A stretch of 23,523 nucleotides of DNA from Candidatus Methylomirabilota bacterium (GCA_022615475.1 JAKEGQ010000022.1:1-23523); one strand, 5' to 3'; numbered from the stretch's first letter, positions 16,332-23,439 are shown. Notes: generated by a model not told the origin, from the letters alone. A program made the numbers and translations.

Positions 16332-17711
16332 ATGGCTACTGGGTCCGTCTCGACCGAGAAGCAGATGCTAGAGCTTACCGTGTCCGGCCTCGCCTTCCGG
16401 GGACACGGCATCGCCCGCACGAGCGATGGTCAAGTGGTCTTCCTCCCCTATGCGGTCCCAGGGGACGTCGTGCGCGCCCACATCGTGGAATCGAGGGGCG
16501 ACTACCTGCGGGGAGCCATCGAGCAGATCGAGATGGCGTCGGCGGATCGGGTCACTCCCCCGTGCCGGCATTTCGGACGCTGCGGTGGCTGCCAGTGGCT
16601 GCACCTCAGCGATGAAGCCCAGCGGTACTGGAAGGCCGAGATCCTTCGCGACCAACTGGCTCGCCTCGGTGGATTCCGGGATGTGCCCTTGGGGCCGTTG
16701 GTCCGTCCCACCGACGGGCTCGGATATCGCAACCGGGCACAGCTTCAGGTGCGAGAGGTCGAGGGGCGGTACCAGTTCGGCTTTTTCGCCCCCGCCTCGC
16801 ATCGCGTCGTGCCCGTGGGGACCTGTCCATTGCTCCACCCAATGCTGAATGAAATCTTGGAAGCCCTCGCACGCCAGCACACACCGCCCTTGGCGAAGCT
16901 GGTGCCCGCTGTTCAGGAAGCTTGGCTTCTTGCCAGCCCCCGATCGAACCAATCGCTCCTGACCTTGGTGGGGCGTCAAGCGGAGCGTGCGTCGCTGCGG
17001 CATCTGTTTTTCACGCTGCGCGAGCGTGTGCCACACCTGGCAGGCCTGGTGTTCATGGGTGCCGAAAAAACAGCCCGAAGCCAAGTCGGAAGGAGCGAGC
17101 CGGCACCCCGATTCCTTGATCGCTTCGGCGACGGCCACCTGACAATGCAGGCGGGCGGCTACCGCTTCCGCGTGGACGCCTCCTCATTCTTCCAGCCCAG
17201 CGAATCGGCCGCGGAGGCTCTGATCCAACTCGTCTTGGAAATGGCGGCACTCGATGGTAGCGAGCGGGTCGTAGATCTGTATTGCGGCGTCGGCACCTTC
17301 ACGGTACCGCTTGCAGAACGAGCGGAATCTGTGGTGGGTGTCGAGGGCAATCCCCGCGCCGTGCGGGACGCCGAGTTCAACATCAAGGCTGCAGGACTCG
17401 TTGAGAATGGCCGGATCCTCCGGATGCCCGTCTCCCGCGCCCTCGAAACACGCGCACTGGGCGATGAGGCTAACATCGTCGTGGTCGATCCCCCACGCCT
17501 CGGCCTCGAGCGCGCCGTCTTGGAGGGTATAGTCGCGCTCCAGCCTCGGCGGATTATCTACGTTTCGTGTGACCCCAGCACGCTCGCCCGCGACCTGAAG
17601 CGCCTCGTCCAACACGGCTATGAACTTCGCCGTGTCCGCCCCCTCGACCTCTTCCCCCAAACCTACCACATCGAATCCGTGAGCCTGCTGGAGCGGTCGT
17701 TGATCGGGTAA
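16332..17711 (+). CDS. rlmD: 23S rRNA (uracil-5-)-methyltransferase RlmD (RumA)
   Basis: SAM-dependent enzyme that makes 5-methyluridine in 23S rRNA. The 459-residue product has an N-terminal TRAM RNA-binding domain (about 11-68), the [4Fe-4S] cysteines Cys78, Cys84, Cys87 and Cys165 (CRHFGRCGGCQW and GTCPLLH), and a Rossmann methyltransferase domain with DLYCGVGTFTVPLA, VDPPRLGLE and the catalytic SCDPSTLARD (Cys near 413). The ATG at 16332 has AGAGG 10 nt upstream. A GTG at 16299 (AAGGA 6 nt upstream) would add 11 residues that look non-native, so either start is possible. Specificity (U1939 versus U747) cannot be told from sequence alone. Confidence 0.93.
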   Translation: MATGSVSTEKQMLELTVSGLAFRGHGIARTSDGQVVFLPYAVPGDVVRAHIVESRGDYLRGAIEQIEMASADRVTPPCRHFGRCGGCQWLHLSDEAQRYWKAEILRDQLARLGGFRDVPLGPLVRPTDGLGYRNRAQLQVREVEGRYQFGFFAPASHRVVPVGTCPLLHPMLNEILEALARQHTPPLAKLVPAVQEAWLLASPRSNQSLLTLVGRQAERASLRHLFFTLRERVPHLAGLVFMGAEKTARSQVGRSEPAPRFLDRFGDGHLTMQAGGYRFRVDASSFFQPSESAAEALIQLVLEMAALDGSERVVDLYCGVGTFTVPLAERAESVVGVEGNPRAVRDAEFNIKAAGLVENGRILRMPVSRALETRALGDEANIVVVDPPRLGLERAVLEGIVALQPRRIIYVSCDPSTLARDLKRLVQHGYELRRVRPLDLFPQTYHIESVSLLERSLIG

Positions 17712-17789
17712 TCATCGATTGGCAGCACTTCATTTGCTTCCTTCCATTTTGTCCAACTGTCATGTAAAATTGCTGTCAGGAGGGGTTCC

Positions 17790-17954
17790 ATGAGCGCCAA
17801 ATTTACACTGGAGTACTGGATCGACGACGGATGGTATGTCGGCCGGTTGCGTGAGGTGCCTGGCGTCTTCAGCCAGGGGGCAACGTTGCAGAAGCTTGAG
17901 GAGAACATCCGCGACGCCTACCGCCTCATGCACCAGCATTGCCAATTGGATTGA
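17790..17954 (+). CDS. HicB-like (UPF0150) antitoxin, 54 aa
   Basis: A 54-residue ORF with a strong AGGAGGGG 4 nt upstream of its ATG. The sequence has the HicB_like fold pattern: an initial strand (KFTLEYWIDDGWYVGRL), the signature REVPGVFSQGATLQKLEENI, then a helix. It matches stand-alone short HicB proteins, which lack the C-terminal DNA-binding domain. No hicA partner is present; the next genes are a Phd/RelB-like antitoxin and a RelE-type toxin 14 nt downstream, so it may belong to that transcript. A TAAAAT at 17765-17770 could be a -10, but no good -35 was found. Confidence 0.75.
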   Translation: MSAKFTLEYWIDDGWYVGRLREVPGVFSQGATLQKLEENIRDAYRLMHQHCQLD

Positions 17955-17968
17955 AGGAGAGGGTGAGG

Positions 17969-18160
17969 ATGGAAGGCATACAGTTTTTGACCAATGACAA
18001 AGGACGAAAAGTCGCAGTCTTGATAGACCTCAGGAAATACGGCGAACTGTGGGAAGACCTTTACGACAGCCTGACCGCTCGCCGACGCGCCCGAGAGCCG
18101 AGAGAGTCGCTCGAATCGGTCAAGAAGCGTCTGCGTAAGCGACCGAAAATGAATGGCTGA
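17969..18160 (+). CDS. Phd/RelB-like antitoxin of a RelE-type module
   Basis: The 63-residue protein begins MEGIQFLTNDKGRKVAVLID, typical of short antitoxins in which an N-terminal beta hairpin precedes a helical, toxin-wrapping tail (LWEDLYDSLTARRRAREPRE and a Lys/Arg-rich end). Its gene ends 8 nt inside the downstream RelE/ParE-type toxin gene, the standard antitoxin-first order. The ATG at 17969 follows GAGAGGGTGAGG; a longer frame to 17939 is open but overlaps the hicB-like stop and lacks a better site. Antitoxins of this kind usually repress their own promoter; here the promoter may be the one upstream of the hicB-like gene. Confidence 0.8.
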   Translation: MEGIQFLTNDKGRKVAVLIDLRKYGELWEDLYDSLTARRRAREPRESLESVKKRLRKRPKMNG

Positions 18161-18413
18161 CTACGCCATCACCTTTGCCCGCTCAGCGCGGAGAGAGCTT
18201 GAGGCGCTCGAGACGGCGATTGTCAATCGAATGTTCCCTAAGATAGAGGCGCTAGCGAAAGAACCCCGCCCAGCGGGATGCCGTAAGATACGAGGCGAGA
18301 AACACCTTTGGAGGATTCGGATAGGCGACTATCGCGTGGTCTATGCTGTTTACGATGACAAAAGGATTGTGGACATCATCGCGGTTCGACACCGCAGCGA
18401 GGCATACGAGTAG
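18153..18413 (+). CDS. relE: RelE/ParE-family toxin
   Basis: The 86-residue protein fits the RelE/ParE fold: an opening strand (DYAITFARSARRELEAL), the helical hairpin with PKIEALAKEPRPAGCRKI, then LWRIRIGDYRVVYAVYDDKR and IVDIIAVRHRSEAYE. The conserved R-I-G-D-Y-R-V-Y core and C-terminal R.R..Y are present, so it looks intact. RelE-type members cleave mRNA in the ribosome; ParE-type members poison gyrase; the sequence resembles the RelE side, with no experimental basis here. The start overlaps the antitoxin gene by 8 nt. Confidence 0.88.
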   Translation: MADYAITFARSARRELEALETAIVNRMFPKIEALAKEPRPAGCRKIRGEKHLWRIRIGDYRVVYAVYDDKRIVDIIAVRHRSEAYE

Positions 18414-18425
18414 GCTGCTCATCCT

Positions 18426-18539
18426 CTCCTTACTGACCGTCGTGTCATCTGCCCTATAAATGGTGATTGTATATCCGGCTCGAATGGCATGGTAATGTTT
18501 GTCACGTACTCCGCCGGTGAAGTTGTACTCGGCGCGCAT
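18426..18539 (-). pseudogene. Remnant of a small antitoxin-like protein
   Basis: On the minus strand an ATG at 18539 opens MRAEYNFTGGVRDKHYHA and then GYTITIYRADDTTVSKE. This resembles the N-terminal half of small bacterial proteins with the pattern M(K/R)xEYDFSxxVRGKHYxA...GYTxTIHKxDGTT that accompany toxin-antitoxin loci. The family's C-terminal half is missing: the frame simply continues antisense through the relE-like gene. No Shine-Dalgarno precedes the ATG. I infer a decayed gene fragment. It lies in the 145-nt gap between the toxin and the rhodanese gene, which otherwise shows only a weak TATAAA at 18455-18460. Confidence 0.5.
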
Positions 18540-18558
18540 ATCGTTGGGGGATCGGCGA

Positions 18559-19782
18559 ATGACCAAGCAGCAAGCCCAAGTGACGGAATGGACGGTCCGA
18601 GAACAGAAAGACCGCTTGGACCGCCGCGCGAACTTCTTTATCCTTGATGTGCGTAACCGTGACGAGTTCTCCGCCTGGAAGATCGAGGGGCGGCAAACGC
18701 CTCGCATGTTGAACATTCCTTACTTCGAGATGCTTGAGCAGGGTGGTAAGGACGACTTCATCGAGTCGATCATCGCCTATACCAGCCGGGAGCTGGTCGG
18801 ACAGTTACCGAAAGACCAACCGATCGTGGCCGTTTGCGCCAAAGGCGACACCTCGGCATACGTGGCCGATGGCCTACGCCAGCTCGGTTACCACGCCGTC
18901 AACCTGCAGGGCGGCATGCGGGCATGGGGCAACTTCACCGAGATCAACCCGGTCACGGAAAGCCGCGAGTTGAGCGTCTACCAGATCAGCCGGCCGGCGC
19001 GTGGCTGCTTGAGTTACGTCATCGTGAGCGATGGCCAAGCAGCGATCATCGACCCGTTGCGCCATATCGAAACATACCTGGACATGTCGCGCGCGAAGGG
19101 ATTCCGGATCGAACAGGTCATTGACACCCACGGCCATGCCGATCATATCAGTGGTGGGCCAGCGCTGGCCGGGCAGCTCCGCCGACCGTACTACCTCCAC
19201 CCCTACGATGCCATCCATCCTATCGATATGCTGCCAGCTCGGGTTTCTTTTGAGTACCTGCGTGACGGTCAGCCGCTTGCGGTCGGCAAGGCGAGGATCC
19301 AAGTCCTGCACATCCCTGGCCACACACTGGGCAACGTGGCCTGCCTTCTGAATGAATCGTACTTGTTCACAGGTGACAGCATCTTCATCAACTCGATCGC
19401 CCGGCCGGATCTGGGTGGACGCGGAGAGACATGGGCCGGGCTGCACTATCACTCCCTGAGAAGACTCCTCGGTCTTGCCGACACGGTTGTGGTGCTGCCG
19501 GGCCACTTCAGCAGTCCGCAAGAGGCCAACGTCGACAGGCTCTTCATGGCTTCCTTGGGCGAGCTCAAGGAGAAGAATGATGGGCTGCGGATGACTCAGG
19601 CGAGCGAAGAGGCGTTCGTGCAGTACATCTTGGGAAGCCTACCGGAGTTCCCGCCGCAATACGTCGAGATCAAGCGGGTGAACGCGGGCCTGCTCGTCGT
19701 CGACGAAGAGAAGGCCAGTGAGCTAGAGCTAGGCAAGAACGTCTGCGCATTGGCGCAAGCCTATGCAGCCGACTCGACTTGA
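18559..19782 (+). CDS. Rhodanese / metallo-beta-lactamase fusion, probable persulfide dioxygenase
   Basis: The 407-residue cytosolic protein has an N-terminal rhodanese domain (about 8-130) with active-site loop CAKGDTS (Cys93) and an ETHE1-like metallo-beta-lactamase domain (about 135-345) with HGHADH (191-196), His255 (GHTLGN), Asp273 (GDSIF) and His316. ETHE1-type enzymes oxidise persulfide such as GSSH to sulfite with O2 and Fe(II), and rhodaneses move sulfane sulfur, so the fusion couples the two. The domain order (rhodanese first) is the reverse of the common PDO-rhodanese fusion. The ATG at 18559 has GGGGGA 8 nt upstream. It heads a plus-strand operon with tusA 37 nt downstream. Residues about 345-407 are an extra tail of unknown role. 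Confidence 0.88.
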   Translation: MTKQQAQVTEWTVREQKDRLDRRANFFILDVRNRDEFSAWKIEGRQTPRMLNIPYFEMLEQGGKDDFIESIIAYTSRELVGQLPKDQPIVAVCAKGDTSAYVADGLRQLGYHAVNLQGGMRAWGNFTEINPVTESRELSVYQISRPARGCLSYVIVSDGQAAIIDPLRHIETYLDMSRAKGFRIEQVIDTHGHADHISGGPALAGQLRRPYYLHPYDAIHPIDMLPARVSFEYLRDGQPLAVGKARIQVLHIPGHTLGNVACLLNESYLFTGDSIFINSIARPDLGGRGETWAGLHYHSLRRLLGLADTVVVLPGHFSSPQEANVDRLFMASLGELKEKNDGLRMTQASEEAFVQYILGSLPEFPPQYVEIKRVNAGLLVVDEEKASELELGKNVCALAQAYAADST

Positions 19783-19819
19783 ACGTCCAATGAGGGAGGA
19801 ACCGACGGAGGAATCAGCG

Positions 19820-20071
19820 ATGAGCATGACATTCGACAAGGTCCTAGATGCGCGCGGGCTCGCCTGCCCCATGCCGATCATCAAAGCGCGGCAGGAGATC
19901 AACGCGTTGCAACCCGAGAAGGTACTCAAGGTTTTGAGCACCGATCGAGGTTCGGTGAAGGACTTTCAGGGTTGGGCACAGACGGCCAAGAACATCACGC
20001 TCTTGGCTCAGGAGACCGAGAAGGAAGACGGCAAAGAGGTCTACGTACATTACGTCAAGCGTGTGAGCTAG
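19820..20071 (+). CDS. tusA: TusA-family sulfur carrier protein
   Basis: The 83-residue cytosolic protein carries the TusA/SirA/YeeD signature LDARGLACPMPIIKARQEI, with the persulfide-forming Cys in ACPMP. Such carriers accept sulfane sulfur from rhodanese-type proteins and pass it on; in dissimilatory oxidisers they work with DsrE proteins and the sHdr or Dsr systems. The ATG at 19820 has GGAGGA 7 nt upstream. It sits between the rhodanese fusion and the dsrE2 gene, an order that matches known rhd-tusA-dsrE clusters. Confidence 0.93.
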   Translation: MSMTFDKVLDARGLACPMPIIKARQEINALQPEKVLKVLSTDRGSVKDFQGWAQTAKNITLLAQETEKEDGKEVYVHYVKRVS

Positions 20072-20092
20072 AATAGAAGAGGGGGTACGGTG

Positions 20093-20671
20093 ATGGCGTT
20101 GAACAAGGCACCCCAGACCCAGGTTATGGAGACCGAGGGGCTGGTCACAGAGCGACTGACACGTCTGGAGAAGCGACTGGCCGAAATAGAAAAGAGCCAG
20201 CCCCAGGATCGCGTATCAATGGTTGTCTTCTCCGGTGATTTGGACCGGGTACTGGCGGCTTTCGTGATCGCCACCGGCGCTGCCGCACTGGGCCAAGAGG
20301 TCAGCATGTTTTTCACCTTCTGGGGCTATGGGGCCCTGCGGACGAAACGGGTACTCGCCGGGAAGGGATTTCTGCAAAAGCTGATGGCGGTCATGTCTCC
20401 GAGCGGCACCCAGGCACTGCCGGTCTCGAAGTTGAACTTCTTCGGGATCGGCGCGAAGATGCTGCGCGCCATGATGAAGCAGAAAAATGTCTCCTCCCTG
20501 GAGGACTTGATGGACCTGGCCCGGCAGCTCGGCGTCCGCATCATCGCGTGTGAAATGTCGCGGGACGTCATGGGGATTCAAGACGAGGAGCTGATCGGTG
20601 GGTTAGAATCCGGTGGCGCGGCAAGCTTCCTGGCCGACGCGCTGAAGTCACGCGTGACGCTGTTCGTATGA
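20093..20671 (+). CDS. dsrE2: DsrE2-like sulfur-transfer protein, DsrE/DsrF/DrsH-like family
   Basis: The 192-residue product matches the DsrE/DsrF/DrsH-like family: an N-terminal helical extension (about 8-40, LTRLEKRLAEIE), then MVVFSGDLDRVLAAFVIATGAAALGQEVSMFFTFWG with a hydrophobic helix, and a C-terminal segment with the conserved cysteine in IIACEMSRDVMGI. DsrE2 proteins are probably membrane-associated and are found beside TusA. Two adjacent starts occur (GTG 20090, ATG 20093); GAGGGGG 7 nt before the ATG supports the ATG. It is separated from tusA by 21 nt and its stop overlaps the next small gene. Confidence 0.88.
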   Translation: MALNKAPQTQVMETEGLVTERLTRLEKRLAEIEKSQPQDRVSMVVFSGDLDRVLAAFVIATGAAALGQEVSMFFTFWGYGALRTKRVLAGKGFLQKLMAVMSPSGTQALPVSKLNFFGIGAKMLRAMMKQKNVSSLEDLMDLARQLGVRIIACEMSRDVMGIQDEELIGGLESGGAASFLADALKSRVTLFV

Positions 20672-20793
20672 GCCGAACCGACTACTTCACCGTCGCGCCA
20701 CGACGGGGCAAACAGAAGTGGCGCATCAAACTCGACCTCGAACACGACCGGGTCATCATCAACAAGCGAATGTCCCGCCATATTCTCGCCTAG
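20668..20793 (+). CDS. Unrecognised 41-aa basic protein coupled to dsrE2
   Basis: A 41-codon ORF whose ATG overlaps the dsrE2 stop as ATGA. It reads MSRTDYFTVAPRRGKQKW and then a charged, beta-prone stretch (IKLDLEHDRVIINKRMSRHILA). It has about ten Lys/Arg, no Cys and no membrane helix. The overlap and same-strand placement favour a real gene; I recognise no family. It might be a small nucleic-acid- or protein-binding accessory of the sulfur operon, or the N-terminal stub of a truncated protein. Nothing clear lies between its stop and the next gene except a GGAAGGAAG ribosome-binding site. Confidence 0.55.
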   Translation: MSRTDYFTVAPRRGKQKWRIKLDLEHDRVIINKRMSRHILA

Positions 20794-20859
20794 GGAGTGG
20801 TGATTGCAAGACCTGGAGTCTCTCTTGGGTGTGTACCCCGCTGGGGAAGGAAGTGACAC

Positions 20860-21732
20860 ATGGCCCTGATTCCACCTTTCTTTCTTGACTGTGTCACTGC
20901 CATCGGGTTACCCGGCCCAGACGGCAACCCTCGCTACACGGCAACGGGCTTTCTCTACGGAAGGTTTGAGAAGCAGGAGGGTCCCGAAGAGAAGCTCTAC
21001 CGCATCTACCTAGTAACGAACAGGCACGTCTTCAAGGATGCCTCCATCGCATACGTTCGTTTCAACCCGGAGGCCGAGGAGCCGGCTCGGCAATACGACG
21101 TTCAGCTACTAACCGCGGATAAGAAGCCCGCGTGGTTCGGTCATCCAGATCCGGAGATCGACGTCGCTGTCGTGCCAATCAATGCCCGACTCCTTAAGGA
21201 ACAAGGCATTCGGTTTTCCTTCTTCTCAAGCGATGAACACGTGGCAACCCGAGCGGAAGCCCTTCGACTCGGGTTGACCGAAGGTGATGGTGTATTTGTG
21301 CTCGGTTTCCCCATGGGCTATGTGGGAGAGAAGCGAAACTTCGTGATCGTGCGACAAGGGGTCCTGGCGCGGGTGCGCGACTGTCTATCCGGTGGGTCGA
21401 AAGAGTTCCTGGTCGATTGTTCCGTTTTCCCGGGTAATAGCGGGGGCCCGGTAGTTTCTCGTCCCGAAGTTGTCTCGATACAGGGTACGACGGCCCCCTC
21501 CAAGGCGATGCTTTTGGGCATCGTTGCTGGCTATGTGCCGTACCAGGACGTCGCCATCAGCCTGCAGACGAACCGACCGCGTGTGATCTTTGAGGAGAAC
21601 TCGGGTCTAGCAGCTGCCTTTACGATAGACTACGTTGCGGAGACGATTGAAGGTGCCAGCGCGGAACTTCCTCAACAAGCCAAGGAGAAACCGATCTCAG
21701 TTGACGCTCGAGCAAATCCAGACGCGAAATGA
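20860..21732 (+). CDS. Trypsin-like serine protease without a signal peptide
   Basis: The 290-residue product has a trypsin-like (chymotrypsin-fold) core: His56 in LVTNRHVF, Asp101 in DPEIDVAVV and Ser194 in FPGNSGGPV. The triad and the oxyanion glycines are intact, so it should be active. There is no signal peptide or membrane helix, so it is probably cytosolic; the C-terminal tail from about residue 255 is low-complexity. The ATG at 20860 has AAGGAAG upstream. Substrate unknown; cytosolic trypsin-like proteases occur in stress and some defence contexts, but no defence partner is evident here. It converges on the zinc-ribbon membrane gene. Confidence 0.85.
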   Translation: MALIPPFFLDCVTAIGLPGPDGNPRYTATGFLYGRFEKQEGPEEKLYRIYLVTNRHVFKDASIAYVRFNPEAEEPARQYDVQLLTADKKPAWFGHPDPEIDVAVVPINARLLKEQGIRFSFFSSDEHVATRAEALRLGLTEGDGVFVLGFPMGYVGEKRNFVIVRQGVLARVRDCLSGGSKEFLVDCSVFPGNSGGPVVSRPEVVSIQGTTAPSKAMLLGIVAGYVPYQDVAISLQTNRPRVIFEENSGLAAAFTIDYVAETIEGASAELPQQAKEKPISVDARANPDAK

Positions 21733-21785
21733 AACTTATCTCACGTCGATTAAGGACTCCCGACCCCTTTTCCCGAACCACTTCC

Positions 21786-22775
21786 CTATTGATGGGTGAT
21801 CCCCATAGCTTTCTGCCTAAAGGCCCTCATCTTTGAGATTTGGACCTCAGCGGAAGTAAAATCCCGTCTGCAGTACCGGCAGATAAGTGCTTCCAGTTTT
21901 ATGGCTTCGGCGCACGCGGGACACTGCTTTGTCTCGGAATTGAAATCAACATACCGGGAGAATTGATCCTTGTGTTCATCAAAAATCCGGGCAATCAAGT
22001 GCGCTAACTCCTCCGCGTCAAACTGATAGTCGCAATGTTGGCACCTAGTATCCTCCAGGTAGCACTTCTCAGCACATCTGGGGCATTTCTTCCATAATTG
22101 GATTCGGGTATTGTGATTGGGGTATTCGAGGGCCTTTGTGGGTGACGCCGTCATTGCGACCGGCTGAACCGCCTCTTGGCTGGGTCCCATCTGTGAGGCT
22201 CGCCCCCTACCGGCAGGTTCCGCCATCGGAATAGAAACCTTCTCTTCCGGTCCCACGAAGCTCGGGAACGTGCGCTCAAACCATTTCCATCGCCCTTTCG
22301 CCCCAAACATGGCCCGGCGCTTGTAAAGGTAAACAAACCACGCGAGGTTTAACGGTATGGCAACAACGGACGCTACGATTATTACTCCGGGCTCCTGACC
22401 CAAGAGTGCTGCAGCAGAGAGGCCGACGAAGACTAAAAGGGAAAGCCCAATCATAGCTAGAAGCACATACCAACCCCAAGGTTGCCGCAACGCCATTGCT
22501 GCGATAAAGAGGGCCAATGTCAAAGCTGCGCCCAGGGAACGGGCGTCATCAGGTGCTTTGGATAACGCCTGCAGGAAATTTGCGGTGGTTGCGATTACCA
22601 TCACCCAGCCCCAAGCATACCCCTGCCCTCCCTTCCTTGTGCCTATCACGGAAGCTGCCTCTCCGGGGGGCTTGAAACCCTCAGGAGTCCAGACCATTCC
22701 CTTGACGGTACCGCATGAGCTGCACGTGGGTCTGGAATCACCGTTGACGACGCCGCACCCACATTCCCACGACAT
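21786..22775 (-). CDS. Membrane protein with three zinc ribbons
   Basis: The 329-residue product has an N-terminal RanBP2-like zinc ribbon (WECGCG...TCSSCG, about 3-22), about four membrane helices between about 55 and 155, a linker, and two C-terminal zinc ribbons (CPRC...CQHC and CPAC...CRYC, about 235-310). The ATG at 22775 has GGAGG upstream and starts directly at the ribbon; an in-frame Met at 22838 would add a non-conserved-looking 21 residues. Function is unknown; multi-ribbon membrane proteins are often of undetermined regulatory or scaffold role. The ribbon-plus-membrane layout is reminiscent of the DUF898 gene at 13730, but I see no clear homology. Confidence 0.8.
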   Translation of the reverse strand: MSWECGCGVVNGDSRPTCSSCGTVKGMVWTPEGFKPPGEAASVIGTRKGGQGYAWGWVMVIATTANFLQALSKAPDDARSLGAALTLALFIAAMALRQPWGWYVLLAMIGLSLLVFVGLSAAALLGQEPGVIIVASVVAIPLNLAWFVYLYKRRAMFGAKGRWKWFERTFPSFVGPEEKVSIPMAEPAGRGRASQMGPSQEAVQPVAMTASPTKALEYPNHNTRIQLWKKCPRCAEKCYLEDTRCQHCDYQFDAEELAHLIARIFDEHKDQFSRYVDFNSETKQCPACAEAIKLEALICRYCRRDFTSAEVQISKMRAFRQKAMGITHQ

Positions 22776-22936
22776 CCCTGCCTCCGTTATGCTGAAAGAG
22801 ACGCTGAAACCTCTCCCAGCGCAGCGAATACTTAGCATTCAGCGGTGCAAAATTTGTGCCCCCCCGAGGGTTTAACGACAAGTAGCCCGTCTCTTCTGGC
22901 ACTAGGGGACAATTTCCTCAGCATCGCAGCGCCTAC

Positions 22937-22999
22937 GTCCAACGTCAGCCGCGGCGCTTGCGAGCATTCGGCGCCGGCGGCTGCATGCGGTTGTCAGGC
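22937..22999 (-). repeat. attC-like (59-base-element-like) recombination site
   Basis: Read on the minus strand this segment is an imperfect palindrome: outer GACAAC and GTTGGAC, inner arms CAGCCGC-C-GGCGC and GCGCC-GCGGCTG around a 13-nt loop, with one extrahelical base between the arm halves. GTTGGAC (22937-22943) matches the R' core consensus GTTRRRY of integron attC sites; the opposite R'' box (TGACAAC) is a poorer match. Small GCCT/AGGC flanks extend the pairing. It overlaps the 3' end of the phosphatase-like gene, as is common for cassette genes. No integrase gene is in the window, so identity is inferred. Confidence 0.5.
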
Positions 23000-23439
23000 T
23001 GCGTCGCTCCGGAAGCGATTATTCGCTCGTAGCCGAGGGCCTCGCAGACTCTGGCGGACCGTTCCGCTCCCGCGGAATCGACAACCACAACGGTGTTGCC
23101 GCTTTTGATCAAGTTGAGCACATGACGCGTCACGGCACTAAGAAGATCGGGCTGGATGCCTCTGGCATCTACCGTCGGAAACTCGTGCACGACGAAGCGG
23201 GGACCGTATCGCTTGTCGAGCCACTCCTGGAACGTCGGTTTGGTGCCGGACTCGTGTGAGGACCGGAAGGGATAGTAGCCAAACTCCGAGAAGCCGTCCC
23301 TCGGCTTCTGGCCGAGAAGAGAGACGATGTGAAGGACTTCCGCTCTTGGTAGCCCATTCACCCAGAGGTCGATCGTGTCCTCCCCGATTTGTCGCCTCTG
23401 TTTTCCAAATGAGGGGTCGGGGTCAGGTCTTGCAATCAA
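22945..23439 (-). CDS. Protein-tyrosine-phosphatase-like small protein with Asp in place of the catalytic Cys
   Basis: The 164-residue frame has a tyrosine/dual-specificity-phosphatase-like layout: EFPTVDARGIQPDLLSAV (about 86-103, like the general-acid loop region) and the P-loop-like TVVVVDSAGAERSARV (116-131), where the Cys-x5-Arg position is Asp121...Arg127. With no Cys it should not form a phosphocysteine, so it may be a pseudophosphatase or a metal-type enzyme. The last 19 residues (from TQPDNRMQPP) are encoded by the attC-like element. The TTG start overlaps the upstream stop (TTGA) but lies in repeat-like sequence; the true start may be further in, near residues 22-27. I do not recognise the family for certain. 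Confidence 0.6.
   Translation of the reverse strand: MIARPDPDPSFGKQRRQIGEDTIDLWVNGLPRAEVLHIVSLLGQKPRDGFSEFGYYPFRSSHESGTKPTFQEWLDKRYGPRFVVHEFPTVDARGIQPDLLSAVTRHVLNLIKSGNTVVVVDSAGAERSARVCEALGYERIIASGATQPDNRMQPPAPNARKRRG
23419..23437. repeat. Dispersed-repeat-like sequence (GGGGTCAGGTCTTGCAATC)
   Basis: This stretch, preceded by another GGGGTC at 23413-23418, resembles a sequence I remember at many loci in environmental bacterial genomes near transposase or toxin-antitoxin genes. It straddles the stop of the truncated gene and the start of the phosphatase-like gene. Identification is from memory only. Confidence 0.3.

Noticed and set aside
18252..18716. 154-codon minus-strand frame across relE and the rhodanese start
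   Set aside because: Most of it is antisense to two real genes; only the roughly 38 residues from the internal ATG look like a genuine gene fragment.
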